From Peptacetobacter hiranonis (GTDB taxonomy: Bacteria; Bacillota; Clostridia; Peptostreptococcales; Peptostreptococcaceae): a DNA stretch of 64,000 nucleotides. The notes under the pieces were generated by a model. The model ran no database searches. It was not told the origin of the DNA and worked only from the letters and a program-made list of their open reading frames with translations. A program made the position numbers and the translations under genes. The stretch lies in the NCBI RefSeq assembly GCF_008151785.1, contig NZ_CP036523.1:2096019-2160018 (forward strand), given 5' to 3'. Below are positions 42,566 through 50,963 of this stretch, in pieces (positions within the stretch are counted from its first letter, which is position 1; each line of letters opens with the position of its first letter).

Positions 42566-42666
42566 AACTCATCACTCCAATCTGCTTTAAGTCAGTTTTA
42601 GTTTTATATTTAACTTAATTGTAACACATCTTGGTCAAACTTAAAATTTTATTTGTAAACGTTATA

Positions 42667-43905
42667 CTATTTTGTTTTTATTATCATTTCTTCCATTCTT
42701 TTAGCAAGCCCATCCCAAGTTTTTTCTGACATGTCTATAAATCTTTTATGATTTGTAGTATCTAGATTTTCTTTTATCATCTGATCTAGTGCCTCAGATA
42801 ATCTTTCTTCAAATGGCTCTATAGCTTCATCTGCTGGTACACCAACAGACTTCATTTTTGGAAGTTCTACATATTTTATCTTACCTGATGTATTTATTTT
42901 TTCTCCAATCCACTCTTTAACACCTGGTATATCAGTAACTACAACATCTGTACCACATGCCATAGCTTCTAGTACAACAACCGGTAGACCCTCATAGAAT
43001 GAAGGTAAAACAAATATATCCGCTTTGTTGAATTCCTCACTTAGGTCATTCTGATTTAATTTTCCAAGGAATTTTATATCGAATCTACTATTATTTGCCT
43101 TTGCTACGATTTCATCATAAGATTCTTTATCACTTCCAGTACCTGCAAGTCTAACTTTGATAAAATCATCTTTGTAATCTAGTCTATCTAAACAATCTAT
43201 AAACGGTATAAGTCCTTTTGATTTACATATTTTTCCAGCAAATACCAATTCAATATAATCTCTTTCAACTTCATAGTTTTTATTTTTGAAAATATTATCG
43301 TTGAATCCACTTCCAATTACCTTTACCTTGTCTTCTCCAACATTAAATACAGACATTATATCTCTCTTCTGTTCTTCATGAAGTGCAAATAACATATCTA
43401 GATTTCTTATATTTTCTTTTATATAATCTCTTTCTAATGGTATAGTTTTTAACTGTCTTAAACAAGTTCCATGGCATACTGCAGCAATTTTTATATCTTT
43501 GTCTTTTACAACTTCTCTTACAAATGCAGTAAGTAGATATAAATGATGACATATTATTATATTAGGCTTAAATTCTTCCAATGCTTTATTTATCTGCTTT
43601 TCAAATGCTTTTTTTAATTTTTCTACCATTTCAGCATTCATATCTCTATATCTAGTACTCTTGTAAGGCATTGAATCACTCATACCAACGACATTAAAGT
43701 CTAATTTGTCTGTATTGTATATAACTGGATAGAATTTTGTTGCTCCAAAATGCTCTTCTAATTCTTTTATACTGTCTTCAACATCAATTCCAGCTATAAC
43801 AGATTGCTCATATCCTAATTTTTCAAACCCCTTTATCATGCCACACATATATATTCCGCTTCCTGTACTGTTAGGTTTCTGGGTTGTTATGTGTAATATC
43901 CTCAT
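42667..43905 (-). CDS. Family 4 glycosyltransferase
   Basis: 412 residues, GT-B fold. The C-terminal half holds the donor site (AGKICKSKGLIPFIDCLDRL; DIFVLPSFYEGLPVVVLEAMA with the EX7E motif). The N-terminal half starts RILHITTQKPNSTGSGIY, typical of acceptor domains. Predicted cytoplasmic or membrane-associated sugar transferase for a cell-surface polymer or lipid; donor and acceptor unknown. It follows the PP2C gene by 26 bp, an operon. Confidence 0.85.
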   Translation of the reverse strand: MRILHITTQKPNSTGSGIYMCGMIKGFEKLGYEQSVIAGIDVEDSIKELEEHFGATKFYPVIYNTDKLDFNVVGMSDSMPYKSTRYRDMNAEMVEKLKKAFEKQINKALEEFKPNIIICHHLYLLTAFVREVVKDKDIKIAAVCHGTCLRQLKTIPLERDYIKENIRNLDMLFALHEEQKRDIMSVFNVGEDKVKVIGSGFNDNIFKNKNYEVERDYIELVFAGKICKSKGLIPFIDCLDRLDYKDDFIKVRLAGTGSDKESYDEIVAKANNSRFDIKFLGKLNQNDLSEEFNKADIFVLPSFYEGLPVVVLEAMACGTDVVVTDIPGVKEWIGEKINTSGKIKYVELPKMKSVGVPADEAIEPFEERLSEALDQMIKENLDTTNHKRFIDMSEKTWDGLAKRMEEMIIKTK

Positions 43906-43931
43906 TTCTTATCCTTTCTTTCTCTATATAA

Positions 43932-44795
43932 TTACTTTTCTTTTTTATTATAAAGCTCTACATATACAGCTGTTGAGTCGTCCATAACTTTAAATCTAGG
44001 CATTTTTATTGCCTTGTAGTCGTCTTCCTCAAATTCTCTCACCTGATTAAAAATATACTCTATTCCCATTTTTTCAGCTATATATATTAATTCATCCTCT
44101 TTTAAAATACCATATCTATCAGATGCACATGTAAATCCATCACTAGCAAGCATTATTTTCATCTCATCCTCTACCTGAATATATCCATGTATAGAATTTT
44201 CAATTGCTTCTTCGCTAAAATCCAAGATCCAATATCCATCTTTAGTATTTTTCTTCATTCTATTATCTATTATGGTATTCATAACCCTAGCTTTTATTTC
44301 ATTGAATGATAGCTTATCTAAATTAGGTATTCTCATCATTTCATCGTATACTTTATCATCAAGATGACATATGCTTCTATCTTTTATAATTTTTCTTTCT
44401 CCATCATTATAGAAGAAAGAGCAATCTCCTAAAAGAAAATACTCTATCATATCATCTCTGAATTTTACTATCGCTATAGAGCTAGATGGTAAATCTAATT
44501 TTTTTACATCTTTCCCCTCTACAAGCTCCTTATACTCTTCCTTTATACTTCTTATTCCATCTAACATAATTTCTTTTAATGAATCACTTCTGTATATATT
44601 TTCATGTAAAAAGTTATTCCACCACTGAGAGTACCATCTAGCATCACTCTCATCAGACACTATATTCTTCCCATTAAGTCCTGTTGCTCCATCAAGTACC
44701 CATACTCCAAAAGGTGTTATACCAGCCGCATCTTCATTGTAAGGTGCTGTTCCTTGATTACATAAAAGGCTACAGTTTTTTATTTTTAGCCTCAT
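43932..44795 (-). CDS. PP2C-type protein phosphatase domain protein
   Basis: About 287 residues. PPM motifs: NEDAAGI (Asp), VWVLDGATGLNG (Asp-Gly), MLASDGFTCASD and the final MDDSTAVYVEL (Asp), so the metal-binding acids appear intact. Likely a Ser/Thr phosphatase, but no kinase is next to it. The ATG at 44795 has AAGGAGG 7 nt upstream. Cotranscribed with the glycosyltransferase, which might be controlled by phosphorylation; inference. Confidence 0.8.
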   Translation of the reverse strand: MRLKIKNCSLLCNQGTAPYNEDAAGITPFGVWVLDGATGLNGKNIVSDESDARWYSQWWNNFLHENIYRSDSLKEIMLDGIRSIKEEYKELVEGKDVKKLDLPSSSIAIVKFRDDMIEYFLLGDCSFFYNDGERKIIKDRSICHLDDKVYDEMMRIPNLDKLSFNEIKARVMNTIIDNRMKKNTKDGYWILDFSEEAIENSIHGYIQVEDEMKIMLASDGFTCASDRYGILKEDELIYIAEKMGIEYIFNQVREFEEDDYKAIKMPRFKVMDDSTAVYVELYNKKEK

Positions 44796-45016
44796 AGACA
44801 ATCCTCCTTTTTGGATTTATATATTTAAATTATTTCTTTTATCAATATGTTAAATTATATTTTCTATACAAATCAGTATAACACTATATTTTTTATGATA
44901 GTATTTATTTTTTCTATTATAATTTTCTTCTTATTAGTTTTTTTCTATATAAAGCTTTACTTTTCTATTCTACTACAATAGAGATATATTTTGTAAAATT
45001 TTTATCCAAAATTGCA

Positions 45017-45047
45017 ATAAAAAAGAGCCTAATTAGACTCTTTTTTT
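45017..45047 (-). terminator. Terminator after the nitroreductase gene
   Basis: AAAGAGTCTAATTAGGCTCTTT with a very short loop, then six Ts. Confidence 0.75.
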
Positions 45048-45057
45048 ATATTTCGTA

Positions 45058-45579
45058 TTAAAATTTTTCAAAATGAACTTTTTCCCAAACCACATCTGAA
45101 TCATTGTATGCATCTTTTTCTTCATTTGAATATCCAAGACCTAGTATACATTGAACTTTGTAGTTTTCTGGTATTCCCATAACATTCTTTATATAATCTT
45201 CAGCTGTCTGATTTTCATCGTGTGCTCTTTCTCTAACCTGAACCCAACAAGTAGCAAGACCTAAGCTATGAGCTTCTAGCTGCATATAAGATGCCGCTAT
45301 CGAGCAGTCTTCAGTCCAAACATCAGTTAATTCTGGATCTGCAGCTATAACAATTGCTACCGGAGCATCCTTTAAGAAAAATCCTCCACCCTTTGTTCTA
45401 CAATTAGATAATAATTCTAATTTTTTTGAATCTGTAGTAACTACAAATTCCCAAGGTTTTTTAGATCTTCCTGATGGAGCTAAAAGCCCAGCCTTTAAAA
45501 CTTTTTTAAGCTTATCCTCTGGAACTGGAAGATCAGAATATTTTCTACAACTTCTTCTAGTTTTTACAAAATCTATCAT
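45058..45579 (-). CDS. Nitroreductase family protein
   Basis: 173 residues from the ATG at 45579, which has AGGGGG ahead; a 24-codon upstream extension lacks a site. FMN-binding fold with TRRSCRKYSDLPVPEDKL and LLAPSGRSKKPWEFVV, and the C-terminal ILGLGYSNEEK. Small members act on nitro compounds, quinones or flavins. No ferredoxin part. Substrate unknown. Confidence 0.85.
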   Translation of the reverse strand: MIDFVKTRRSCRKYSDLPVPEDKLKKVLKAGLLAPSGRSKKPWEFVVTTDSKKLELLSNCRTKGGGFFLKDAPVAIVIAADPELTDVWTEDCSIAASYMQLEAHSLGLATCWVQVRERAHDENQTAEDYIKNVMGIPENYKVQCILGLGYSNEEKDAYNDSDVVWEKVHFEKF

Positions 45580-45698
45580 AAAAATACCCCCTTCATTTTT
45601 GAAATAATTAATTCCTTTAATTACATTATACTGTAATTGAAATTTTTTCATATATATTTATAAAAAATAACTTTAATTAAAAAAATAACAATTATTTT

Positions 45699-47375
45699 TT
45701 ACTCTGGAGTTCCCACTTTTTGTATAGCTATACTCAATATTGTTGTAATTATAATTACTAATACACCATAGGCCATAGCAAGCCCTATCTTGTATTCAAA
45801 GACTCCACTTACCATTGCTATAGATACTGGTCTATTGTTTATATTATATAAATATGCAGAACTTGTATATTCTCCTACACATCTTACAAATCCTAAAACA
45901 GCACCAGATATTATACCTGGTTTTATTATAGGTATAGTTATCTTTCTTATTGTATACCAAAATCCTGCACCCAAACTTTTTGATGCTTCTTCGTATGTAG
46001 GGTTTAGATTATACATAGATATATTTGTACTTCTAAGTACTAATGGTAAAATTCCTACAAAATACGCTAATGGAAGTATTATATAGCTTCCAACTAGATG
46101 CTGGTTAAAGGCAAGTATATTAGGTTTATTAAATGCATTTATTAAGTTTACTGCTATTGCACTGGCAGGTATTGCAAGTGGTAACATTGCAAGAATTTCG
46201 ATTATTACTTTTAACTTATTTTTTGTTCTAACTATTATATAAGAACATGGTATAGATACAAATGCCCCCATTAAAGCTGCTATCATAGACATATTTATAC
46301 TGTTTATAAATGGCTTCATAGCTCTTTTCTTTGTAAATATATCTATATAGTTTTCCATAGAAAAATCTTTAGGGAATATATCTACTAACCAACTTCCCGG
46401 TGTAACAAATGATAGTATAAATATTGTTATTACAGGTAGCATTATAAATATAATAGTAACTGCACTTATAAATATAAAAATAGCTTTTAAAAATTTATTT
46501 TCTATTTCTACTTCTTGCATAGGACTTCCTTTTATTATTCCTTCTATTGCACTTTTCTTTTCGTAATATCTAGAAACTAAAAGGAATACTATAGCCATAA
46601 ACGTAAGTATTACAACTTGTACAGATGCTATGTCCATATGGTTATTTGATTTTGCAAATAACATCTGAGTAGTTATTACCTTGTAGCTATCTCCAATAAG
46701 ACTTGGAGCTGAGAACGATCCTATTGAAGATATAAATGTAACTAATGCAGATGCAATAAGTGCTGGTTTTATAAACGGTATTATTATTGTTTTAAATATT
46801 TCCCATTTTCCTGCACCTAAGTTTTTTGCTGCTTCAATTGATGAATAATCCATCTGTTTTATTGCTACAGATACATTCATGAAGAAATAAACATACTGTG
46901 TATATGCATGCACAAATAATATTCCCCAGAATCCTGTAAACGCATATGGTTCATCAGCTAATTTGAAAATTATTTCTAGTGATTCCGTTATTATTCCACT
47001 TTCTCCATAAAGCTGTATAAAAGCAAGTACTATTATTACCCCAGGTACCATTATTGGAGTTAAAAGTAATTTGCTAACTATACTCTTGAATGGAAATTTA
47101 AAATAAGTAACCATAAACGCTAAGAATGTACCTATAACTCCACATACAAAAACTGATGCAAATCCAATAATAAGTGTATTTTTTACAGCTACTCTATTAG
47201 CTTCAACTGCAAAAAATTCTTTATAATAGTCTAGAGTGAATCCACCTTCACCCATAACACTCAGCATTATAGTTCTTATAGCTGGGAATAAAATATACCC
47301 AAGTAAAATCCATAAAACTGCAAACAGAACAATTCCTTTAAATATACTTAATTTTTTATCTTTAATCTGATTCAT
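45699..47375 (-). CDS. ABC transporter permease, fused two-domain (Fe(III)/polyamine type)
   Basis: About 558 residues with some twelve membrane helices: two copies of the permease domain in one chain, as in FbpB/ThiP. Two EAA loops are visible (IEAAKNLGAGKWEIFKTIIIP and EEASKSLGAGFWYTIRKITIP). The start ATG at 47375 lies 8 nt after GGGAG and 5 bp after the ATPase stop. It works with the ATPase at 47381 and the binding protein at 48611. Confidence 0.88.
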   Translation of the reverse strand: MNQIKDKKLSIFKGIVLFAVLWILLGYILFPAIRTIMLSVMGEGGFTLDYYKEFFAVEANRVAVKNTLIIGFASVFVCGVIGTFLAFMVTYFKFPFKSIVSKLLLTPIMVPGVIIVLAFIQLYGESGIITESLEIIFKLADEPYAFTGFWGILFVHAYTQYVYFFMNVSVAIKQMDYSSIEAAKNLGAGKWEIFKTIIIPFIKPALIASALVTFISSIGSFSAPSLIGDSYKVITTQMLFAKSNNHMDIASVQVVILTFMAIVFLLVSRYYEKKSAIEGIIKGSPMQEVEIENKFLKAIFIFISAVTIIFIMLPVITIFILSFVTPGSWLVDIFPKDFSMENYIDIFTKKRAMKPFINSINMSMIAALMGAFVSIPCSYIIVRTKNKLKVIIEILAMLPLAIPASAIAVNLINAFNKPNILAFNQHLVGSYIILPLAYFVGILPLVLRSTNISMYNLNPTYEEASKSLGAGFWYTIRKITIPIIKPGIISGAVLGFVRCVGEYTSSAYLYNINNRPVSIAMVSGVFEYKIGLAMAYGVLVIIITTILSIAIQKVGTPE

Positions 47376-47380
47376 ATCCA

Positions 47381-48436
47381 CTACTCCCGAAGTATTTTTA
47401 TAGCATTTCTAGGAATTTCTAAAAATACTTTACTTCCCTTTTCAAAAATAGCTCCTGTAAATGAATTTATTCTGCTCGCCTTTATAGTACATCCTCCTAT
47501 GTCTATTACATAATCACTTATATTTCCATTGAAGTGTACTTCTTTTATTTCACCTTCTATTGTGTTTTCATTTCCATTATTTTCTTCGTATATCACTATA
47601 TGTTCTGGTCTTATAGATATGTATTTTGCCACATCTGATTTATTTATATTTAATTTTATATTTCCTTCTATCTCTATTTCATCGTATTCAGAGTTAGAAT
47701 TTATATTCTTTATTTCAAATAAATTTGTAACACCTATAAAATCTGCAACAAATCTATTTTTAGGATTTGCATATATTTCTTGAGGAGTACCTATCTGTAC
47801 ACATTTTCCACTTCTAAATACAGCAATTCTCTGAGACATTGTAAGAGCTTCACTCTGATCATGAGTTACGAATATTGTAGTTATTTTTAGTTTTCTCTGT
47901 AGTTCTTTTATTTCAAACCTCATTTCATCTCTAAGTTTTGCATCTAGGTTACAAAGAGGTTCATCAAGAAGCAATACTTCTGGCTCTATTACAAGAGCTC
48001 TAGCAAGTGCAACCCTCTGCTGTTCTCCACCTGATAACTCTGTAATTTTTCTCTTTTCATATCCATCAAGACGTATTAATTTTAATACATCTGTAACCTT
48101 TTTATTTATCTCATCTTTTGGTAGTTTCTTTACCTTTAATCCATAAGCTATATTGTCAAATACGTTCATATGCGGGAATAATGCATAGTTCTGGAAAACT
48201 AATCCAACTTCTCTTTTTTCTGCTGATATATTGGTTATATCCTTATCACCTATATATATAGCTCCCTCATCTGGTTTATTAAATCCAGCAATACTTCTAA
48301 GTAATGTAGTTTTTCCACATCCTGATGGCCCTAAAAATGTGAAGAATTCCCCCTTCTGTATCTCAAAAGACACATCGTCTATAGCTGCTTTTCCATCAAA
48401 TACTTTCTTTAAATTTTTTATAGTAAGACCTTCCAA
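47381..48436 (-). CDS. ABC transporter ATPase (Fe(III)/polyamine type)
   Basis: About 351 residues. Walker [10 protein letters not shown], signature LSGGEQQRVALARA, Walker B LLLDEPLCNLD and VTHDQSEALTMS are intact; a TOBE-type C-terminal domain follows. The start is likely a TTG at 48436 with AAAGGAG 7 nt upstream; an earlier TTG at 48457 overlaps the hairpin at 48457-48490. Similar to PotA at 13474 but a separate lineage. Confidence 0.9.
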   Translation of the reverse strand: MEGLTIKNLKKVFDGKAAIDDVSFEIQKGEFFTFLGPSGCGKTTLLRSIAGFNKPDEGAIYIGDKDITNISAEKREVGLVFQNYALFPHMNVFDNIAYGLKVKKLPKDEINKKVTDVLKLIRLDGYEKRKITELSGGEQQRVALARALVIEPEVLLLDEPLCNLDAKLRDEMRFEIKELQRKLKITTIFVTHDQSEALTMSQRIAVFRSGKCVQIGTPQEIYANPKNRFVADFIGVTNLFEIKNINSNSEYDEIEIEGNIKLNINKSDVAKYISIRPEHIVIYEENNGNENTIEGEIKEVHFNGNISDYVIDIGGCTIKASRINSFTGAIFEKGSKVFLEIPRNAIKILRE

Positions 48437-48456
48437 ACTTTTTCTCCTTTCATCCA

Positions 48457-48490
48457 AAATAAAAGAGAGGCATAAAATACCTCTCTTTTA
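48457..48490 (-). terminator. Leaky hairpin between binding protein and ATPase genes
   Basis: AAAAGAGAGG ... CCTCTCTTTT followed by ATTTTGG, inside the transporter operon. It probably lowers ATPase and permease transcript relative to the binding protein or protects its 3' end. Confidence 0.65.
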
Positions 48491-48610
48491 AATTCTAATC
48501 TTTTCCCTGATAAATAGACTCTGCTATTTTTTTGTATAATATATCACCAATTTCCCAACTTGGTATTTTATGTTTAATTAATAAATTTTAGATATTAAAG
48601 CTAATTTATA

Positions 48611-49672
48611 TTATTTATCTTCTTTAACGTCTTTTGCTGTATTTTTTATTTCAGAATCCCATTTCTGCATCCAGTCACTCTGATTTTTAGCAAGAACTGA
48701 CCAATCTACATCCATTGCTTTGTAAGTAGTTTCGCTCATCCATTTTGGAGAGTTTTCTAAAGCTGCTTTTAAAGTAGGAACTCTGTTAAATTCGTTAGCT
48801 ATTTTAGCCTGAGTTTCTGCACTACCTACATATTCCATAAATGCTTTTGCTGCATTAGGGTTTTTACAATTTTTGATCTGTGCAACACCATCAGTTATAA
48901 CTACTGAACCACTTTCAGCGTCAACTATTTCTAATGGTAGACCATTTTCTTTGTTTTCTACTATTGAGCTAAGAACTGAGTAACTTACACCAGCTTCTTT
49001 TCTTCCTATAGCCTGGAATAATAATGATTCATTTCCAAAGTATTTTTTAGTATTTTTATCTAAAGCTTTTAGGTAATCCCAACCTTCTTCTATTTTTCCT
49101 TCTTTATCGTACTGATATAATAAGCTTGAGTAAGTTGCTTTAGCTGATGAAGATTCAGCATTTCTGAATACTAACTGATCTGCAAATCTTTCATCTGTTA
49201 AATCTTTCCAATCTTTTGGAGCATCTTCTTTGCTTATTACTTCTGAGTTGTAGAACATCATTACTGGAGTCTGTATAGTTCCGTACCATAATCCATTTTC
49301 ATCTTTGAACATTGGATCAAGGTCTTTTGCCCATGATAGTTCTGATTTTTCGAATAAATCTTTTGCTGATAATTCTAGGTAAGTTGCTGAAGAACCTCCG
49401 TACATTATATCAGCCTGTGGATCTTCTTTTTCTGCTTCAACTTTTTCTGCTAATTCACCCTTTAAGTTTATGAATTCTACGTTTACACCTGTTTCTTCTT
49501 CAAATCCAGCTGCTACTGATTCTAATAAATCTTCTGGATGTGTAGAGTATATTACTAGACTTTCTTCTAGTTCTCCGCCTTTAGAAGCCTCTTCTTCTTT
49601 TGGTGTACATCCTATTAGTGATACTGATAGTACTGCTGCTAATGCTAAGCTTAAATACTTCTTGAACTTCAT
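48611..49672 (-). CDS. Extracellular solute-binding lipoprotein
   Basis: 353 residues. Lipoprotein signal with lipobox LIGC near residue 22. Family 1/6 solute-binding fold of the Fe(III)/2-aminoethylphosphonate group: LVIYSTHPEDLLESVAAGFE at the mature N-terminus, ADIMYGGSSATYLELSA, and the VPTLKAALENSPKW tail. Ligand cannot be told; iron, aminoethylphosphonate and polyamines are all possible. First gene of the three-gene importer. Confidence 0.88.
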   Translation of the reverse strand: MKFKKYLSLALAAVLSVSLIGCTPKEEEASKGGELEESLVIYSTHPEDLLESVAAGFEEETGVNVEFINLKGELAEKVEAEKEDPQADIMYGGSSATYLELSAKDLFEKSELSWAKDLDPMFKDENGLWYGTIQTPVMMFYNSEVISKEDAPKDWKDLTDERFADQLVFRNAESSSAKATYSSLLYQYDKEGKIEEGWDYLKALDKNTKKYFGNESLLFQAIGRKEAGVSYSVLSSIVENKENGLPLEIVDAESGSVVITDGVAQIKNCKNPNAAKAFMEYVGSAETQAKIANEFNRVPTLKAALENSPKWMSETTYKAMDVDWSVLAKNQSDWMQKWDSEIKNTAKDVKEDK

Positions 49673-49760
49673 AAATGTCCCTCTTTTCTTAAAATTTTCC
49701 CCCCGTATGAATATTCTATTACATTTAAACTTATTAAATGTATTATATATAAAATATCCG

Positions 49761-49788
49761 ATTTTATTGTATCATCTTTCATTTACAA
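49761..49788 (-). promoter_or_regulatory. Possible promoter of the solute-binding protein gene
   Basis: TTGTAA (49783-49788) and TAAAAT (49761-49766) are 16 bp apart, about 90 bp before the ATG. A tandem repeat (49796-49837) lies just upstream. Confidence 0.45.
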
Positions 49789-49795
49789 GTTTCGA

Positions 49796-49837
49796 ATAGT
49801 TTTTATCTATAATTATATAGTTTTTATCTATAATTAT
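49796..49837. repeat. Two perfect tandem copies of a 21-bp AT-rich unit
   Basis: The unit ATAGTTTTTATCTATAATTAT occurs twice, end to end, immediately upstream of the -35 of the ABC importer. Each copy contains the palindrome TATAATTATA once joined to its neighbour. Possible regulator site or simple duplication. Confidence 0.75.
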
Positions 49838-49882
49838 AGATTCTTTATTCATGCATTATTTATAAACAAAACTTTTAAAGTA

Positions 49883-49920
49883 ACAAAAAAGAAGCTGCTA
49901 CAATAATTGTAACAGCTCCT
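49883..49920 (-). terminator. Terminator of the citrate synthase-aconitase-isocitrate dehydrogenase operon
   Basis: AGCTGTTACAAT ... ATTGTAGCAGCT followed by TCTTTTTT. Same stem family as 10744 and 37704. Confidence 0.85.
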
Positions 49921-49942
49921 TTAATATAGGGAATTTAGTTTA

Positions 49943-50935
49943 TTAAAGATATTTGCAAATTTCATCGGCAAATTTGTCAGTACTTGCATCTCCGCCTAAA
50001 TCAACAGTTAAAACTGTTCCGTCTTCAAATACTTTTTCTAAAGCATTTGTGATTCTATCTGCTGCATCATTTTCTCCTATGTATCTAAGCATCATAACTG
50101 CAGACTGTATTATTGCTGTTGGATTCGCTATATTCTGACCTGCTATCTGAGGTGCACTTCCATGTACAGCCTCAAATACAGCATAGTCTTTACCTATATT
50201 TGCACTAGGTATTAATCCAAGTCCTCCAACAAGTCCTGAACATAAGTCTGAAAGTATATCTCCATAAAGGTTTGGCATAACCATTACGTCGTATTTTTCT
50301 GGATTTAAAACTAAATTCATCGCAGCTGCATCTACTATCAGATCATCTGCTTCAATATCTAGTCCCTCTACTTTTTCTCTATATACATCTAAGAATAATC
50401 CATCAGTTAATTTCATTATATTTGCTTTATGAACGCCAGTTATTTTTTTTCTGTCATTTTTCTTAGCATAATCTACAGCAAAGTCTACTATTCTTTCGCA
50501 TGCTGGTCTTGTTATTATTTTTATTGTTTCTGCACCATAGTCACCTATTTTGTGTTCTATTCCTGTGTAGCAACCTTCTGTATTTTCTCTTACTATAACT
50601 AAATCCACATCTTCGTATCTATTTTTTATTCCTTTAAAACTTTTTACAGGTCTTACATTTGCATAAAGGTCTAGTGTTTTTCTAAGTGCAACATTTACAC
50701 TTCTGAACCCTTTACCAACAGGAGTTGTTATAGGCCCTTTTATAGCAATTTTATTTTTCTTTATGCTATCTATTACATAGTCTGGTAGAGGAGTATTGTA
50801 TTCATCTATTACCTCCATACCAGCTTTTACTTCTTCCCAATCTATTTCTACTCCTGCTTTTGCTACTACTTTTTTCATAGCTGCAGTTACCTCAGGTCCT
50901 ATTCCGTCCCCAGGTATAAGTGTTATTTTATACAT
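49943..50935 (-). CDS. icd: Isocitrate dehydrogenase (NAD-type, decarboxylating)
   Basis: About 330 residues. Beta-decarboxylating dehydrogenase fold with ITLIPGDGIGPEV, the isocitrate-binding RSVNVALRKTLDLYANVRP, VRENTEGCYTGIEH and GSAPQIAGQNIANP; the cofactor region favours NAD. Makes 2-oxoglutarate from isocitrate. Context (aconitase and citrate synthase in the same operon) favours isocitrate over isopropylmalate. The ATG at 50935 is preferred to a GTG at 50944. Confidence 0.88.
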   Translation of the reverse strand: MYKITLIPGDGIGPEVTAAMKKVVAKAGVEIDWEEVKAGMEVIDEYNTPLPDYVIDSIKKNKIAIKGPITTPVGKGFRSVNVALRKTLDLYANVRPVKSFKGIKNRYEDVDLVIVRENTEGCYTGIEHKIGDYGAETIKIITRPACERIVDFAVDYAKKNDRKKITGVHKANIMKLTDGLFLDVYREKVEGLDIEADDLIVDAAAMNLVLNPEKYDVMVMPNLYGDILSDLCSGLVGGLGLIPSANIGKDYAVFEAVHGSAPQIAGQNIANPTAIIQSAVMMLRYIGENDAADRITNALEKVFEDGTVLTVDLGGDASTDKFADEICKYL

Positions 50936-50963
50936 TAGCTTCACTTCCCAATCATAATATATT

